The translations under genes and the position numbers were made by a program. A stretch of 39,121 nt of DNA from Clostridiales bacterium (GTDB taxonomy: Bacteria; Bacillota; Clostridia; Christensenellales; Pumilibacteraceae), in assembly GCA_029055565.1 (NCBI GenBank), contig JAIDCZ010000031.1:81083-120203 (forward strand), in the 5' to 3' direction. The notes below the pieces were generated by a model. It ran no database searches. It was not told the origin of the DNA and saw nothing but the letters and a program-made list of their open reading frames with translations. Below are positions 1 through 8,841 of this stretch, piece after piece. The first letter of the stretch is position 1. The number at the start of each line of letters is the position of its first letter.

Positions 1-44
1 AAGAAATCAAAGTAAAGTTTTCTTGCCCACTTCTTTAAGTAATG
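1..44 (+). repeat. Hairpin repeat, copy A (partial)
   Basis: First of four copies of an interspersed repeat in this window. It carries the AAAGTTTTCTTG core followed by a decayed ACTTCTTT arm. The second half of the palindrome is lost, so it looks like an old, damaged copy lying 89 bp before copy B. Confidence 0.55.
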
Positions 45-87
45 AATATGGACACTATTGAGTTAAGTGAGTAAGCAGAATAACTAA

Positions 88-139
88 GCAAGAAATCAAA
101 GCAAAGTTTTCTTGCATACTTCTTTTTCAAAAGAAGTAT
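88..139 (+). repeat. Hairpin repeat, copy B (complete)
   Basis: Two adjacent stems. The first pairs GCAAGAAA (88-95) with TTTCTTGC (108-115). The second is the perfect palindrome ATACTTCTTTT / AAAAGAAGTAT (116-139). It ends 23 bp before the -35 box of the sipW-like gene. Related copies lie at 13751-13803 (reverse orientation) and 22048-22089. Confidence 0.75.
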
Positions 140-162
140 GGAATATTTTTTCATATTGCATA

Positions 163-191
163 TTGACATATAATATAAACGGTGGTATAAT
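163..191 (+). promoter_or_regulatory. Promoter of the sipW-like gene, predicted leaderless
   Basis: Perfect TTGACA (163-168), 17-bp spacer, TATAAT (186-191). Transcription should start near 198, and the ATG is at 202 with no Shine-Dalgarno site between, so the mRNA is predicted to be leaderless or nearly so. Confidence 0.8.
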
Positions 192-201
192 AATTGTACT
201 C

Positions 202-2043
202 ATGGAAAAGGAAGTGCAACAAAACGAATCGGGTGAGGCGGCAAGCGTTCAGCCGGTAAAAAAACACAACAAGGTATTGCGCGGATTCAGCATATTCGGC
301 GTACTGCTTTTGATTGCTATTTTGATCGTGCTTACCGTGAACGCGTTGTTGACCATGTTCATGGATGACTACTACACGACCTTCGGCAGCTACCGACTGT
401 TTTCCATAGTTTCCGATTCAATGGAGCCGACCATACCCAAGGGTAGCATGATAGTCGGCAAAAAGCCGACCTCGGTAGGCGAGATAAAAGTCAGCTCGTC
501 GAGTACCGCCAGGGACGGCACTGTTATAACCTTCAAAACCAAAAACGCCAACGGCGAGAGCATTTTGCTTACCCACCGCGTAGTGGGCAAGTCCACCGAC
601 AAAAACGGCAAGGTCACCTTTACCACGCGCGGCGACAACGCAAAGGGCGTGGACGGCGTGCACCCCGCATTCGAGGATATAGTCGGAATATATACCGGCA
701 AAAAATGCGGATTTTTCGGATCGTTGTTCGGGTTCTTTGCTTCGCCGCTCGGTGCGAGCGTGCTTATATTCTTTATGTTTATCGTCGTGGTGGCGTGGAT
801 AACCATAGGCTACGTCAACAGAATGGAGGATCGCAAGGCTCTGGAACGCGCGGCGTTCAAAAAGAGCGTAACCGCACTCGGCGGTGTAAACCTCAGATAC
901 GACAATATTCACGAGATAGTGGCGGTTTTGGACGTGCTTGGTATGGTCAGCGAGGAGCCGAAAAACCACGCCGAAAGCAAAATGGTCACCGAACGGCTTA
1001 ACGCGTTTATACACGCGTCGACCTTCGAGCTTCCGCAAACGCCGGAAACTGCGGCCATACTCGACAGCTTGCCCGCGCCCGATACCCCCGGCTCGCTTGC
1101 GGCGGCACTGTCCACCGGCGCGACCCTACGCCAAGCCGAGGACGGCCAAACGCTTATCCTTACCACTATGTCGGGTGGCAAAAACATTATGCTCACGCCG
1201 GTCAATACGCCGGACGGCATCATTCTGTGCCAGCAAGGCGTGCGCGTTTCTACCGACATTGCGCCCAATATCGAAGCTATCGGCGCTACCAGTATGCCGG
1301 CCGTGCCCGAGTTCTTTGAGGGTCAGCCGCTCGAAAAGAATATCGAATATCCCGAACTACCTCAGCCGATGCGGATGGGCCCCGACGTGTTGCTTAACGG
1401 AGAGCAAGCCCAAGCATTCTCCAAAATGATTCCCAATCAAGCTGCAATCGGCGCGTCGGCAAAGCCTAATCAAGCCGAAGCGTTGCCCGAGCATGCGAAG
1501 CAAGAGGCGGAACAACCCAAGCAAATCGCGCATCGCGCAACCGCGCAACCCGCTACTACTGCGGCGGTTGAGGCCGAGCAAAAACCCCAGCGCAAGCGCA
1601 AGCCGCTTACCGAGGCGCAAAAGGAAGCGCAACGCCAAAAGCGCGCGGAGAAAAAGGCACGCGAGCAGTCGCGCGAGGCGTACTTGAAGTACCGCGAAAT
1701 GACTTTGGAGCGCGAACTCAAACGTGCGTCAAGACTGCGTAGCTTGCTTTCCAAAGCGGAGCCGCTCACTGCGGAGGAACAGCTTAAGGTCGACGAGCAT
1801 AAGGCTCAAAACCCGCAAAAAAAGCGTGAAAGAAAACCGCTTACCGAGGAACAAAAGGCCAAGCGCAAGGCGGCCGCGGAGCGCAGAAAGCAAGCGCGGG
1901 AAGACTTCCTTAACTCGCTTACGCCCGAGGATAGGGAATTGGTGTTGTCAGAGCGTAAGCTGGCTAAGTCCCGCGAAAAATCGATACGCAGGCTAAAACG
2001 TATCGAGGCCGATCGCGAATTACTGAACAAAATAGACGAATAG
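202..2043 (+). CDS. sipW: SipW-like signal peptidase I with long charged C-terminal tail
   Basis: A type I signal peptidase (S26B, ER/SipW type) that should cleave signal peptides on the outer face of the membrane. Seen: transmembrane segment at about residues 31-53, S-D-S-M-E-P with catalytic Ser73, T-H-R-V-V with His125 in place of the usual bacterial Lys, R-G-D-N at 143-146, and a second transmembrane segment at about 184-204. This Ser/His layout defines the SipW group, which processes TasA-like matrix proteins. Residues 205-613 are unusual: about 400 mostly charged residues, predicted cytoplasmic, with repeated K-P-L-T-E-x-Q-K blocks. The ATG at 202 is chosen over the in-frame ATG at 112 because 112 lies inside the hairpin repeat and upstream of the promoter. 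Three genes downstream encode likely substrates. The family call is firm; the tail function is unknown. Confidence 0.88.
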   Translation: MEKEVQQNESGEAASVQPVKKHNKVLRGFSIFGVLLLIAILIVLTVNALLTMFMDDYYTTFGSYRLFSIVSDSMEPTIPKGSMIVGKKPTSVGEIKVSSSSTARDGTVITFKTKNANGESILLTHRVVGKSTDKNGKVTFTTRGDNAKGVDGVHPAFEDIVGIYTGKKCGFFGSLFGFFASPLGASVLIFFMFIVVVAWITIGYVNRMEDRKALERAAFKKSVTALGGVNLRYDNIHEIVAVLDVLGMVSEEPKNHAESKMVTERLNAFIHASTFELPQTPETAAILDSLPAPDTPGSLAAALSTGATLRQAEDGQTLILTTMSGGKNIMLTPVNTPDGIILCQQGVRVSTDIAPNIEAIGATSMPAVPEFFEGQPLEKNIEYPELPQPMRMGPDVLLNGEQAQAFSKMIPNQAAIGASAKPNQAEALPEHAKQEAEQPKQIAHRATAQPATTAAVEAEQKPQRKRKPLTEAQKEAQRQKRAEKKAREQSREAYLKYREMTLERELKRASRLRSLLSKAEPLTAEEQLKVDEHKAQNPQKKRERKPLTEEQKAKRKAAAERRKQAREDFLNSLTPEDRELVLSERKLAKSREKSIRRLKRIEADRELLNKIDE

Positions 2044-2052
2044 TATTATACA

Positions 2053-2078
2053 AAAAAATCCGCTTCGGCGGATTTTTT
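2053..2078 (+). terminator. Rho-independent terminator after the sipW-like gene
   Basis: The stem ATCCGC/GCGGAT has a TTCG tetraloop and flanking A6 and T6 tracts. It separates the peptidase gene from the next transcription unit and could work in both directions. Confidence 0.85.
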
Positions 2079-2124
2079 CGATTATCGTGCCGATAAAAAA
2101 CAGACACAAATTTTCAAATAGGTA

Positions 2125-2153
2125 TTGACTTGCTTACACAAAAGGTATATAAT
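2125..2153 (+). promoter_or_regulatory. Promoter of the giant surface protein operon
   Basis: TTGACT (2125-2130), 17-bp spacer, TATAAT (2148-2153). The transcription start is predicted near 2160. The unit probably runs through 2195-8278, since no terminator is seen until after 8385. Confidence 0.75.
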
Positions 2154-2194
2154 AACAATACACTGTGTAAATGGGGAGTGTAAATAGAGGGAAA

Positions 2195-5100
2195 ATGCAA
2201 CGAGTTAGTCGTTTAAAATTTATTATATTTGCGACTATTGCTTGCGTGATACTGTTTTGTATCGCGGCGTTTTCCGTGTCCCTTGCCGCGTGGGACGGCG
2301 GCAGTGAAAGCCCTACCCAAGTAGCCCAAAGCAATGCGGCCAACTTCTACTTTGAATATCCGCAGTATACAACGGAGGGCGGCGTAGCTATACCCGCGCT
2401 CGATTCCAAAAAGTATTATCTGCAAGTTCAAAAAGACGCCGCAAAGGGCGTGTCCGATTATTATTATATGCCCGTCAACACCGGCGACTCCGACGAGGTT
2501 ATGCTTCAGCACGTGTACATTAGGGCAAACACCGTTCTCGACGTATACAAGGGCACGGCAAAGGCGAGCATAAAGATAAGGAATGCTGTTGCCGCGGAGG
2601 AATTCGTGCATGCGGGCACGGACGCTAATCCGACGGCCGGAACTACCGCGTACGTCACAAGAAGCGGATATTATGATTTTTACTATAATATCTACGAGTG
2701 CAAAATGTACGTTTCGTTTACTACCGGCGCGCCCTCGGCTCCCACTACAAGCACCGGTGCGCCCGAACGCGATACGAGCAAGGATTCTGTAAAAGTAAAG
2801 TTTTCGGATACGACCGTCGTGTTCAAACTGGATTCGCATATCAACGAGCATACATATTTCCATATCTGGAAGGAAGACGCACAAGGCACCAGCTGGCCCG
2901 GTTTGTCTATGGATACGAACGCAGACGCTTGGGCGACGATAGGTTCCGATATGAAGCATAGCAACTCGGTAGAGTTCGATTTTCCCGCTTCGGAAGTAAC
3001 CGGCATTATCCTTAACAACGACAACGGTATTCAAACGGGCGACGGCGCGGTATTTTTCGAAGCAATGTTCCCCGACAAATTGCAAGCGAATTATACTTAT
3101 AGTCTTGCGCCGTCTTTTGGACATTGGAACGATTTGACCGGCGCAAAGGATTGGGGCGGAGATAAGCTAAAGGAGAAATTTGCTATCACGGCTATTGCGC
3201 CGCAAACCACGACTACCGGCGGCGGCACGGCTACTGTCATAACGGCGGCTAAGCCCACAACCTCGGGCGCGACGGCGTTTGACGGAGCGGACAAAAAGCC
3301 CAACACCAGCGTCGAGACCGTGCGCGTAATGAACGCGAAAACGGAGGAAAAAACCACGGCCGACGGCAAAACCGTTTATCAATACAGCAACTACATTTGC
3401 GTTTCCCGCCCCGGTTCCGACGACGAAGCCGCCACCGACAACTCGTTGGCTATTATCGAGTTCGAGATTAAGGGTGAGAACGGCGTCGACCTTTCCAAGG
3501 TTAACGTAAACTCTATAACGTTAATGCGCCGTGACACAGACGACGAGGGTAACCCATTGTCCGAATACGTGGTTACCTCGCCGCGCATATATAACTACGA
3601 CCCGACTTCTCTCGTAACGCTCGACAAGATAGGGCATGGGGCTTTGCACGAATCGTTCGACGACCAGGACGTGTTAGGCAAAGACACCACCCATATGAAA
3701 AAACACTATGACGACGGTATGTACGTAGTAATCTATTTTGCCGACAAAAAGCAGCAGTATTTTGCGCTCGATATGATTATCGAAACGGACGCGCATGCCG
3801 AGTTCACGCTCACTGCCAAAATTAACAATACCAATATGTGGGATCGCTACGAGACGGGCTACGGCGAGGAATGGGGCTACTATCTCGGCGGACTTATCAA
3901 CGACGTTTGGCTGTGGCACCCCACCAGAACAACCAAGTTCACTACGGACGAGGGCAACGTTAAATTCGATTTCGTCAAGGAAGGCCAAGCGCTCGGCATT
4001 TTGGACGACGGTGCAACTGCGACCGACGTTGCGCCCGAAAAATGGCAGTCCTTGTATACCTCCGGCAAAGCCGGCAACATCAACGACTTTAACAAGAACA
4101 GCGATTTCAACTATGTTATAGTAGATTACAGCGACGGCGGCAAAAACTTGGACGATTCCGGTTATCCTATGTGGGCGCGGCACACCAAGGATCGCGTGGA
4201 TATTTCTCTTACCATAAATCTTACCGTAGGCTCTAAGGTAAAGCTGTCCATGCTCGATTGGTCGGGGCAGCGCGGCGATATAGGCAACGGACTTATGCGC
4301 CCCACGACGTATTACTTGCCCAACGTTATACATGCGTTTCCCGAAACTTTGTTTAACGGCGCAGACAATTACGACAAAGACCTCAACTTTGTAATACCTA
4401 AAACGGGCGAGTATTCGTTCCGTTTTGTCGGGTATGTTCACGACTATGTAGGCAAGTTGATGAGGCGTGCTAACGGCGAAATTTATTTCGGCGACGACAC
4501 ACCCGCCAATTCAAGCTTATACACGCAAATTCCTCAATACAACTTTGTTATAGACGAGCTTTACATATCGTGCTCCGAAACGGTAGGTACAACGTACACG
4601 GTCACGTTCGACGCGGGCGTAGGCGGTTCTTTTGCTTCGGGTACCGTAACCGAGCAAAAAGTTCGCTTCGGAAACTTGATAGATTGGTCGCCCGCAAAGG
4701 CGCCGCAGGAAGATCAAATTATTGCGCCCGCCGATAAAGAATTCGACGGCTGGTATTACATGAGGACAAACGCCAACGGCACGCAAACCGCTGTCGATTA
4801 CGACCCGGGCGATCCCGTGCTCGGCGATATGACGTTGATTGTCAAGTGGAAGGGTTCCGCCCATACCGTTACTTTCGTCGGCAACGGCGGCAAGTGGGGA
4901 ACCGATGAAACCAAGCCGATAATGACCGGTAGCGACGGCAAAATAGCTAATGCCGATTTGCCCGCCAAGCCTCAGCGCGACGGTTATGCGCTCGTCGGTT
5001 GGAAGGACGACAACGGCAAGGTGATAACGCACGAAAAGCTTGCGGGAGAGATATTCGCTACCGACACCACGCTTACTGCGCAGTGGAAGCAGTTGTTTAC

Positions 5101-7078
5101 CGTAACGTTCTACAACAACTATCCTAACGTTGAGACGGATACCGAATTCGATACTATAAGCGCCATAGACGGCGACACTATAACCGCGCCTACGACTGAT
5201 CCCGAGTATACCGGCTACACGTTCGACGGCAAGTGGTACAAGGATGCCGAGTGCACCGAGGAGTGGAATTTTGCAACCGATACCGTTACTGCAAACACCG
5301 ATCTGTACGCGGGCTGGACTATCAATAGCTACACAGTAACGATTGACTTAACCTACGCCGAACTGCCTACCGGCGCGAGCGTAGAAACGACGTACAGCAT
5401 TGCGTACGGCGATACGTTTACGCTTGCTGTAAGCGGTTTGACCGGCGACAACGGCAACGTTGCGTTGTACAAAAAGTACGAGCGCGGCGAGTTTAAGGAG
5501 CCTTATACCGATACGTTCGTAAGCGGCGATATTACGCTTTACGCTAAGTTCTATCGTAGCGACGGCGTGTACGTAAACAACGCAAAGAAAGCGGACTGGA
5601 CTGAAAATACTAACGTCGAGGACATGGCGTTGGGCGTAGAAGTGGCTACCGACGGTGCCGTAGTTACCGTTTGGCGCGACGGCGTTAAAGGTAAGGTTAA
5701 GGATGGCAATCCGTTTGCACTGGAGGGAACGGCTAATATAGAACTCGACAAGGGCGTTTACAACTTCTACTTAGACTATACCGTAACTAATGGCTTGTGG
5801 ATAGCGCTTTCCAATCATATAATCGAGTTTAACGCCAATGGCGGCACTCTAACCGGCGACGTTACCAAATTGTATACGGACGTAGTGAACACGAGCGGCA
5901 TAGGTATTTTATCAACGCTTCCCGCCAACCCGACGAAGGCCGGTTACCGCTTTGACGGTTGGTATACTGCGGCCGACGGCGGCAACCAAGTTACTGCGAC
6001 CAAGAACAATACGTTCTCGGCAAGCGCGACCTTGTACGCGCATTGGGTACAACAGTTTACCGTAACGTTTATCGCTACCGACGGTTCGTCGTGGACGGGT
6101 GGTGCGACAAAGATAGATATTCCGGTCGACGTAAATACGCCCATCGAGGAACAGACTGCTCCTCAAAACGCGCCGAGCGAAAAAATGTACGATTGCTGGA
6201 GCGAAACGGAAGGCTCGAGCGGTGGAGCTGCGTTTGACTTCTCCACGCTTATAACGCGCGACGTAACGCTGTACGTTCAGTGGAAAGATATACCTAATGA
6301 ACAAATTACCATCACGTTTGACGCTAACGACGGTAGTTGCGATACCGAGTCGGTAAACATTCCGGTCGGCGGCACGATTACTGAACTGCCCGAGGCGACG
6401 CGCGACGGTTATGCGTTTGACGGTTGGTATACCGAAGCTAATGGCGGTACAAAGATAACCACGGCAACGACGTTTAGCGAAGGCAAAACCGTATATGCGC
6501 ATTGGGTGCGTACGTATAGCGTAACGTTCAATGCAAACGGTGGTACCGGTACGGTCGACACTCAAACCGTCAGAACCGGCTTTAAGGCAAGCGTTCCTAC
6601 TCAACAGCTTACTCGAAGCGGATATACGTTCGCCGGCTGGTATACGGACGTGAACGGTGCAAGGAAGTACGACTTTGAAACTGCCGTAACCGGCAACGTC
6701 ACGCTGTATGCAAAGTGGTATTACAGCACGTTGCAGACGAATACGTACTACGTTGTCGGTGGCATGAACGGTTGGGGTCCCACGGTCGGATACGATCTTT
6801 CCGTAAATTCGTCCAAGGCTTCTAATTTCTATTCCGAGTACATTATATACGGAGTTGAGTTGAACGAGAACGACGAATTTAAGGTAGTGCTAAGGGATGG
6901 CAGTGGCAACGTTGATTGGAAAACGTTTGCAAACGAAAGTACCGACACTATAAGCGGCAGTACCGGAATGAGCGATAACAACTTCAAAGTTCTGGCAACC
7001 GGAACGTACAATATTCGGATTCACAACTACAACGACAACCATAACTGGTGGGCCATCGTTGTGGAAAAAGTAGCATAA
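2195..7078 (+). CDS. Giant secreted starch-binding/InlB-repeat surface protein with SipW-type signal
   Basis: A secreted protein of about 1627 residues. The N-terminus has a hydrophobic segment ending S-L-A-A-W, the same pattern as the two SipW-type proteins that follow. Residues about 198-308 resemble a CBM26 starch-binding module (an H-I-W strand, W-P-G-L-S-M, and L-N-N-D-N-G-I-Q-T). Residues about 800-1510 hold roughly eight InlB/Flg_new-type repeats (V-T-F-x-A-N-G-G ... G-Y-x-F-x-G-W-Y ... L-Y-A-x-W). The last 115 residues (Y-Y-V-V-G-G-M-N-G-W, then a G-T-Y-N-I-R-I strand) look like a SusE/F-type binding module. No LPxTG or C-terminal membrane anchor is seen. The start at 2195 is preferred because AGAGGG lies at 2186-2191; an in-frame ATG at 2171 has no ribosome site and would add eight residues. 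Likely role: surface adhesin/glycan binding; ligand inferred only. Confidence 0.82.
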   Translation: MQRVSRLKFIIFATIACVILFCIAAFSVSLAAWDGGSESPTQVAQSNAANFYFEYPQYTTEGGVAIPALDSKKYYLQVQKDAAKGVSDYYYMPVNTGDSDEVMLQHVYIRANTVLDVYKGTAKASIKIRNAVAAEEFVHAGTDANPTAGTTAYVTRSGYYDFYYNIYECKMYVSFTTGAPSAPTTSTGAPERDTSKDSVKVKFSDTTVVFKLDSHINEHTYFHIWKEDAQGTSWPGLSMDTNADAWATIGSDMKHSNSVEFDFPASEVTGIILNNDNGIQTGDGAVFFEAMFPDKLQANYTYSLAPSFGHWNDLTGAKDWGGDKLKEKFAITAIAPQTTTTGGGTATVITAAKPTTSGATAFDGADKKPNTSVETVRVMNAKTEEKTTADGKTVYQYSNYICVSRPGSDDEAATDNSLAIIEFEIKGENGVDLSKVNVNSITLMRRDTDDEGNPLSEYVVTSPRIYNYDPTSLVTLDKIGHGALHESFDDQDVLGKDTTHMKKHYDDGMYVVIYFADKKQQYFALDMIIETDAHAEFTLTAKINNTNMWDRYETGYGEEWGYYLGGLINDVWLWHPTRTTKFTTDEGNVKFDFVKEGQALGILDDGATATDVAPEKWQSLYTSGKAGNINDFNKNSDFNYVIVDYSDGGKNLDDSGYPMWARHTKDRVDISLTINLTVGSKVKLSMLDWSGQRGDIGNGLMRPTTYYLPNVIHAFPETLFNGADNYDKDLNFVIPKTGEYSFRFVGYVHDYVGKLMRRANGEIYFGDDTPANSSLYTQIPQYNFVIDELYISCSETVGTTYTVTFDAGVGGSFASGTVTEQKVRFGNLIDWSPAKAPQEDQIIAPADKEFDGWYYMRTNANGTQTAVDYDPGDPVLGDMTLIVKWKGSAHTVTFVGNGGKWGTDETKPIMTGSDGKIANADLPAKPQRDGYALVGWKDDNGKVITHEKLAGEIFATDTTLTAQWKQLFTVTFYNNYPNVETDTEFDTISAIDGDTITAPTTDPEYTGYTFDGKWYKDAECTEEWNFATDTVTANTDLYAGWTINSYTVTIDLTYAELPTGASVETTYSIAYGDTFTLAVSGLTGDNGNVALYKKYERGEFKEPYTDTFVSGDITLYAKFYRSDGVYVNNAKKADWTENTNVEDMALGVEVATDGAVVTVWRDGVKGKVKDGNPFALEGTANIELDKGVYNFYLDYTVTNGLWIALSNHIIEFNANGGTLTGDVTKLYTDVVNTSGIGILSTLPANPTKAGYRFDGWYTAADGGNQVTATKNNTFSASATLYAHWVQQFTVTFIATDGSSWTGGATKIDIPVDVNTPIEEQTAPQNAPSEKMYDCWSETEGSSGGAAFDFSTLITRDVTLYVQWKDIPNEQITITFDANDGSCDTESVNIPVGGTITELPEATRDGYAFDGWYTEANGGTKITTATTFSEGKTVYAHWVRTYSVTFNANGGTGTVDTQTVRTGFKASVPTQQLTRSGYTFAGWYTDVNGARKYDFETAVTGNVTLYAKWYYSTLQTNTYYVVGGMNGWGPTVGYDLSVNSSKASNFYSEYIIYGVELNENDEFKVVLRDGSGNVDWKTFANESTDTISGSTGMSDNNFKVLATGTYNIRIHNYNDNHNWWAIVVEKVA

Positions 7079-7159
7079 TTGAACGCCGTACCATCGTCGG
7101 GCGAGTAGACGGTAAACAACCGCAATAATAACGGAGTTTCTTAGGTAAGGAAACAGTCA

Positions 7160-7684
7160 ATGAAGAAAGCAACCAAAATTCTCATATCCGCAACGGCGGT
7201 CGCGGCGGTAATCGGAGTTGGCGCCGTATCGTACGCGGCGTGGACTGCCGGCGACCTCAAGCCGCAGACCGTAGGCGGTACTACCGGCACTGTTAGGATT
7301 GTCGGAGATTTTACCGTCACTCCGTCTGACGCGACCGGTTCTGCCATTACGGCGTTGAACGCGCTGTATCCGGTGGACTACCGCGGCGACGGACTCCAGT
7401 ATTGGGAGTTTAAGCTTTCGGCAGACGTTACGGACGATTCGTCCGTTACGTACAAGCTGGCGGGCGAGCTTGAATCGGGATTGGGCGGCGATACCGTCAG
7501 CGCCAAGCTGTACTGGTCGACCACAGCGCCGACGGCTACTACCCAAGAGAATCCGGACAACGAGCTTACTTCCACCGCCAAGGAGCTTGCGTTGGGCGAG
7601 GATAACACGGTTTTCGTGTATATGGTTGCAACCGGCACCGATGCTATGAAGGCAAAAATCACCCTAACCTTTTCGGCAGAATAA
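7160..7684 (+). CDS. TasA/camelysin-like small secreted protein with SipW-dependent-type signal (1)
   Basis: 174 residues. The signal segment at about 5-28 ends S-Y-A-A-W, matching the SipW-dependent type (TasA-like proteins end in A-x-F or similar just after the cleavage site). The mature part is a short beta-rich Thr/Val/Ser domain, as in camelysin/TasA-like matrix subunits, though clear family-wide residues are not visible to me. It follows the giant protein by 81 bp with an AAGGA site 8 nt before the ATG and is a paralogue of the next gene: both share the signal region and a Q-T-V-(G/D)-G-T motif after it. Likely processed by the peptidase at 202-2043 and exposed on the surface, perhaps as a fibre subunit. 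Function is inferred. Confidence 0.75.
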   Translation: MKKATKILISATAVAAVIGVGAVSYAAWTAGDLKPQTVGGTTGTVRIVGDFTVTPSDATGSAITALNALYPVDYRGDGLQYWEFKLSADVTDDSSVTYKLAGELESGLGGDTVSAKLYWSTTAPTATTQENPDNELTSTAKELALGEDNTVFVYMVATGTDAMKAKITLTFSAE

Positions 7685-7792
7685 CCTTAATGCAGTAACG
7701 CACAATCTTGTTTTAACCGTTTCGATAGCAGGGTATCGGAGCGTTAAAAAATAAAAATCAAAAAACATTTTCTTAAAAGGAGAAAACAAACC

Positions 7793-8278
7793 ATGAAAAA
7801 GACAGTAAAATCCCTCATTATCGCGGCTTCGGTCGCAGCTATCGCCGGCATCGGCGCCGTTTCGTTCGCAAAATGGGAATCGACCGTAAGTGATCAAACG
7901 GTTGACGGTACTTTGGGTAACATCGAAACTACGGGCACGATTACTCTTACCCAGACCGGCGACTTGGACAAGAAAGTCCTTGTTCCTCATGATCAAGAAC
8001 AACAGTGGGATGCCGAAACAATGACGAAAGGATTCACGGTCAGTGCTTCTTGCAGCCTTGACGGACAAATCCAAATGACTGCTACCGGCGATGCCGCTAC
8101 TCTTATAGAGTACCAAAAAGCCGGCGATACGACTTGGACTGCGTTTACTGCTGCCGCAGTAGATGTAGACGCTGACACCGTTTATAGCTTCCGTTTGGTT
8201 TCCAACGATACGAACGATATGGATAAAACATTTACCATTACGTACTCCTTCGTTGCAGATACTGCGACCGGTGCATAA
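7793..8278 (+). CDS. TasA/camelysin-like small secreted protein with SipW-dependent-type signal (2)
   Basis: 161 residues, last gene of the unit, with a strong AAAAGGAGA ribosome site 8-9 nt before the ATG. The signal region (K-K-T-V-K-S-L then a hydrophobic run) ends S-F-A-K-W, the same cleavage-site pattern as its paralogue upstream and the giant protein. The mature part is small, Thr-rich and beta-like, with an acidic D-x-D-x-D stretch near residues 122-126. Two tandem paralogues behind one larger secreted protein recall B. subtilis tapA-sipW-tasA, where a major fibre subunit and a minor subunit share the peptidase. Which of the two might be the major subunit cannot be told. Confidence 0.75.
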   Translation: MKKTVKSLIIAASVAAIAGIGAVSFAKWESTVSDQTVDGTLGNIETTGTITLTQTGDLDKKVLVPHDQEQQWDAETMTKGFTVSASCSLDGQIQMTATGDAATLIEYQKAGDTTWTAFTAAAVDVDADTVYSFRLVSNDTNDMDKTFTITYSFVADTATGA

Positions 8279-8384
8279 TCTCACTACATACTGAAAAATC
8301 ACAATTAAATAATGCTTGTTTGCGCCAATGGGCGTAACAGCGTAATGCGCTTATTATCCCTGCGTGCGCACAACAAACATCAGG

Positions 8385-8417
8385 CCGATCGCTTTTATCA
8401 GCGGTCGGTTTGTTCTT
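8385..8417 (+). terminator. Terminator of the SipW-substrate operon
   Basis: CCGATCGC (8385-8392) pairs with GCGGTCGG (8401-8408; one G-U pair), followed by a T-rich run. It ends the 2195-8278 transcription unit. Confidence 0.75.
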
Positions 8418-8444
8418 TGTTTAATTAGGAATTCGGAATGAGGG

Positions 8445-8479
8445 ATTGTGGCCGCTTGCGCGGCATTAAGGATGAGATT
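8445..8479 (+). repeat. Interspersed repeat core, copy 1
   Basis: ATTGTGGC, a short GC hairpin, then ATTAAGG and TGAGATT. It is closely similar to 11664-11697, and both copies are preceded by an AATTAGGAATT-type run. It looks like a dispersed non-coding repeat. Confidence 0.6.
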
Positions 8480-8484
8480 AAATA

Positions 8485-8639
8485 ATTGTGCGGCTGGCGC
8501 CTAGACCCCTCCGCTACGGTCGGGGCGATGGGTGATATGTACGGTGCTATTCTTATATAGGTCTGTAACGCCTAACTCCCATCATTTCGACCGAAGCGCG
8601 TCAGCGCGTAGCGGAGAAATCTAGGCGAAGCCGCACAAT
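8485..8639. mobile_element. MITE-like 155-bp long imperfect palindrome
   Basis: The ends are inverted: ATTGTGCGGCT (8485-8495) matches AGCCGCACAAT (8629-8639), then CCTAGA with TCTAGG, CTCCGCTAC (8509-8517) with GTAGCGGAG (8608-8616), GGTCG with CGACC, and GATGGG with CCCATC. The same TTAAAT occurs close to both ends (8478-8483 and 8643-8648), which could be a target duplication. No ORF is inside. It occupies most of the otherwise empty 8279-8841 gap. It could be a non-autonomous mobile element or a structured RNA. Confidence 0.6.
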
Positions 8640-8742
8640 CTATTAAATTAAAAAATTTTTCCGTCATTCTTATTTATTATATTAGGCGCTTGCGCCACAT
8701 TATTTTCTACATTAAATTATATTATTAGTTATTCGCAAACTC

Positions 8743-8771
8743 TTGATTTTATCTTGGGTTTATGGTAAACT
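8743..8771 (+). promoter_or_regulatory. secA promoter
   Basis: TTGATT (8743-8748), 17-bp spacer, TAAACT (8766-8771), leaving a leader of about 64 nt before the secA ATG. Confidence 0.55.
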
Positions 8772-8841
8772 AATAGACGGCGTATAATGCGTAAATTAGC
8801 AATGTCGGTATTATTGCAATAATCGGCATAGCGAGGTAAAT

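Noticed and set aside
112-201. Upstream start for the sipW-like gene
   Set aside because: It lies in the hairpin repeat and before the perfect promoter at 163-191, so it is not in the predicted mRNA.
3400-6720. Tandem DNA repeats or CRISPR-like array in the giant gene
   Set aside because: The repetition is at protein level (InlB repeats); DNA copies are diverged and there are no regular spacers.
8279-8400. Riboswitch between the last SipW substrate and the terminator
   Set aside because: Some GC-rich pairing is visible, but no known riboswitch core can be recognised and it follows rather than precedes a gene.
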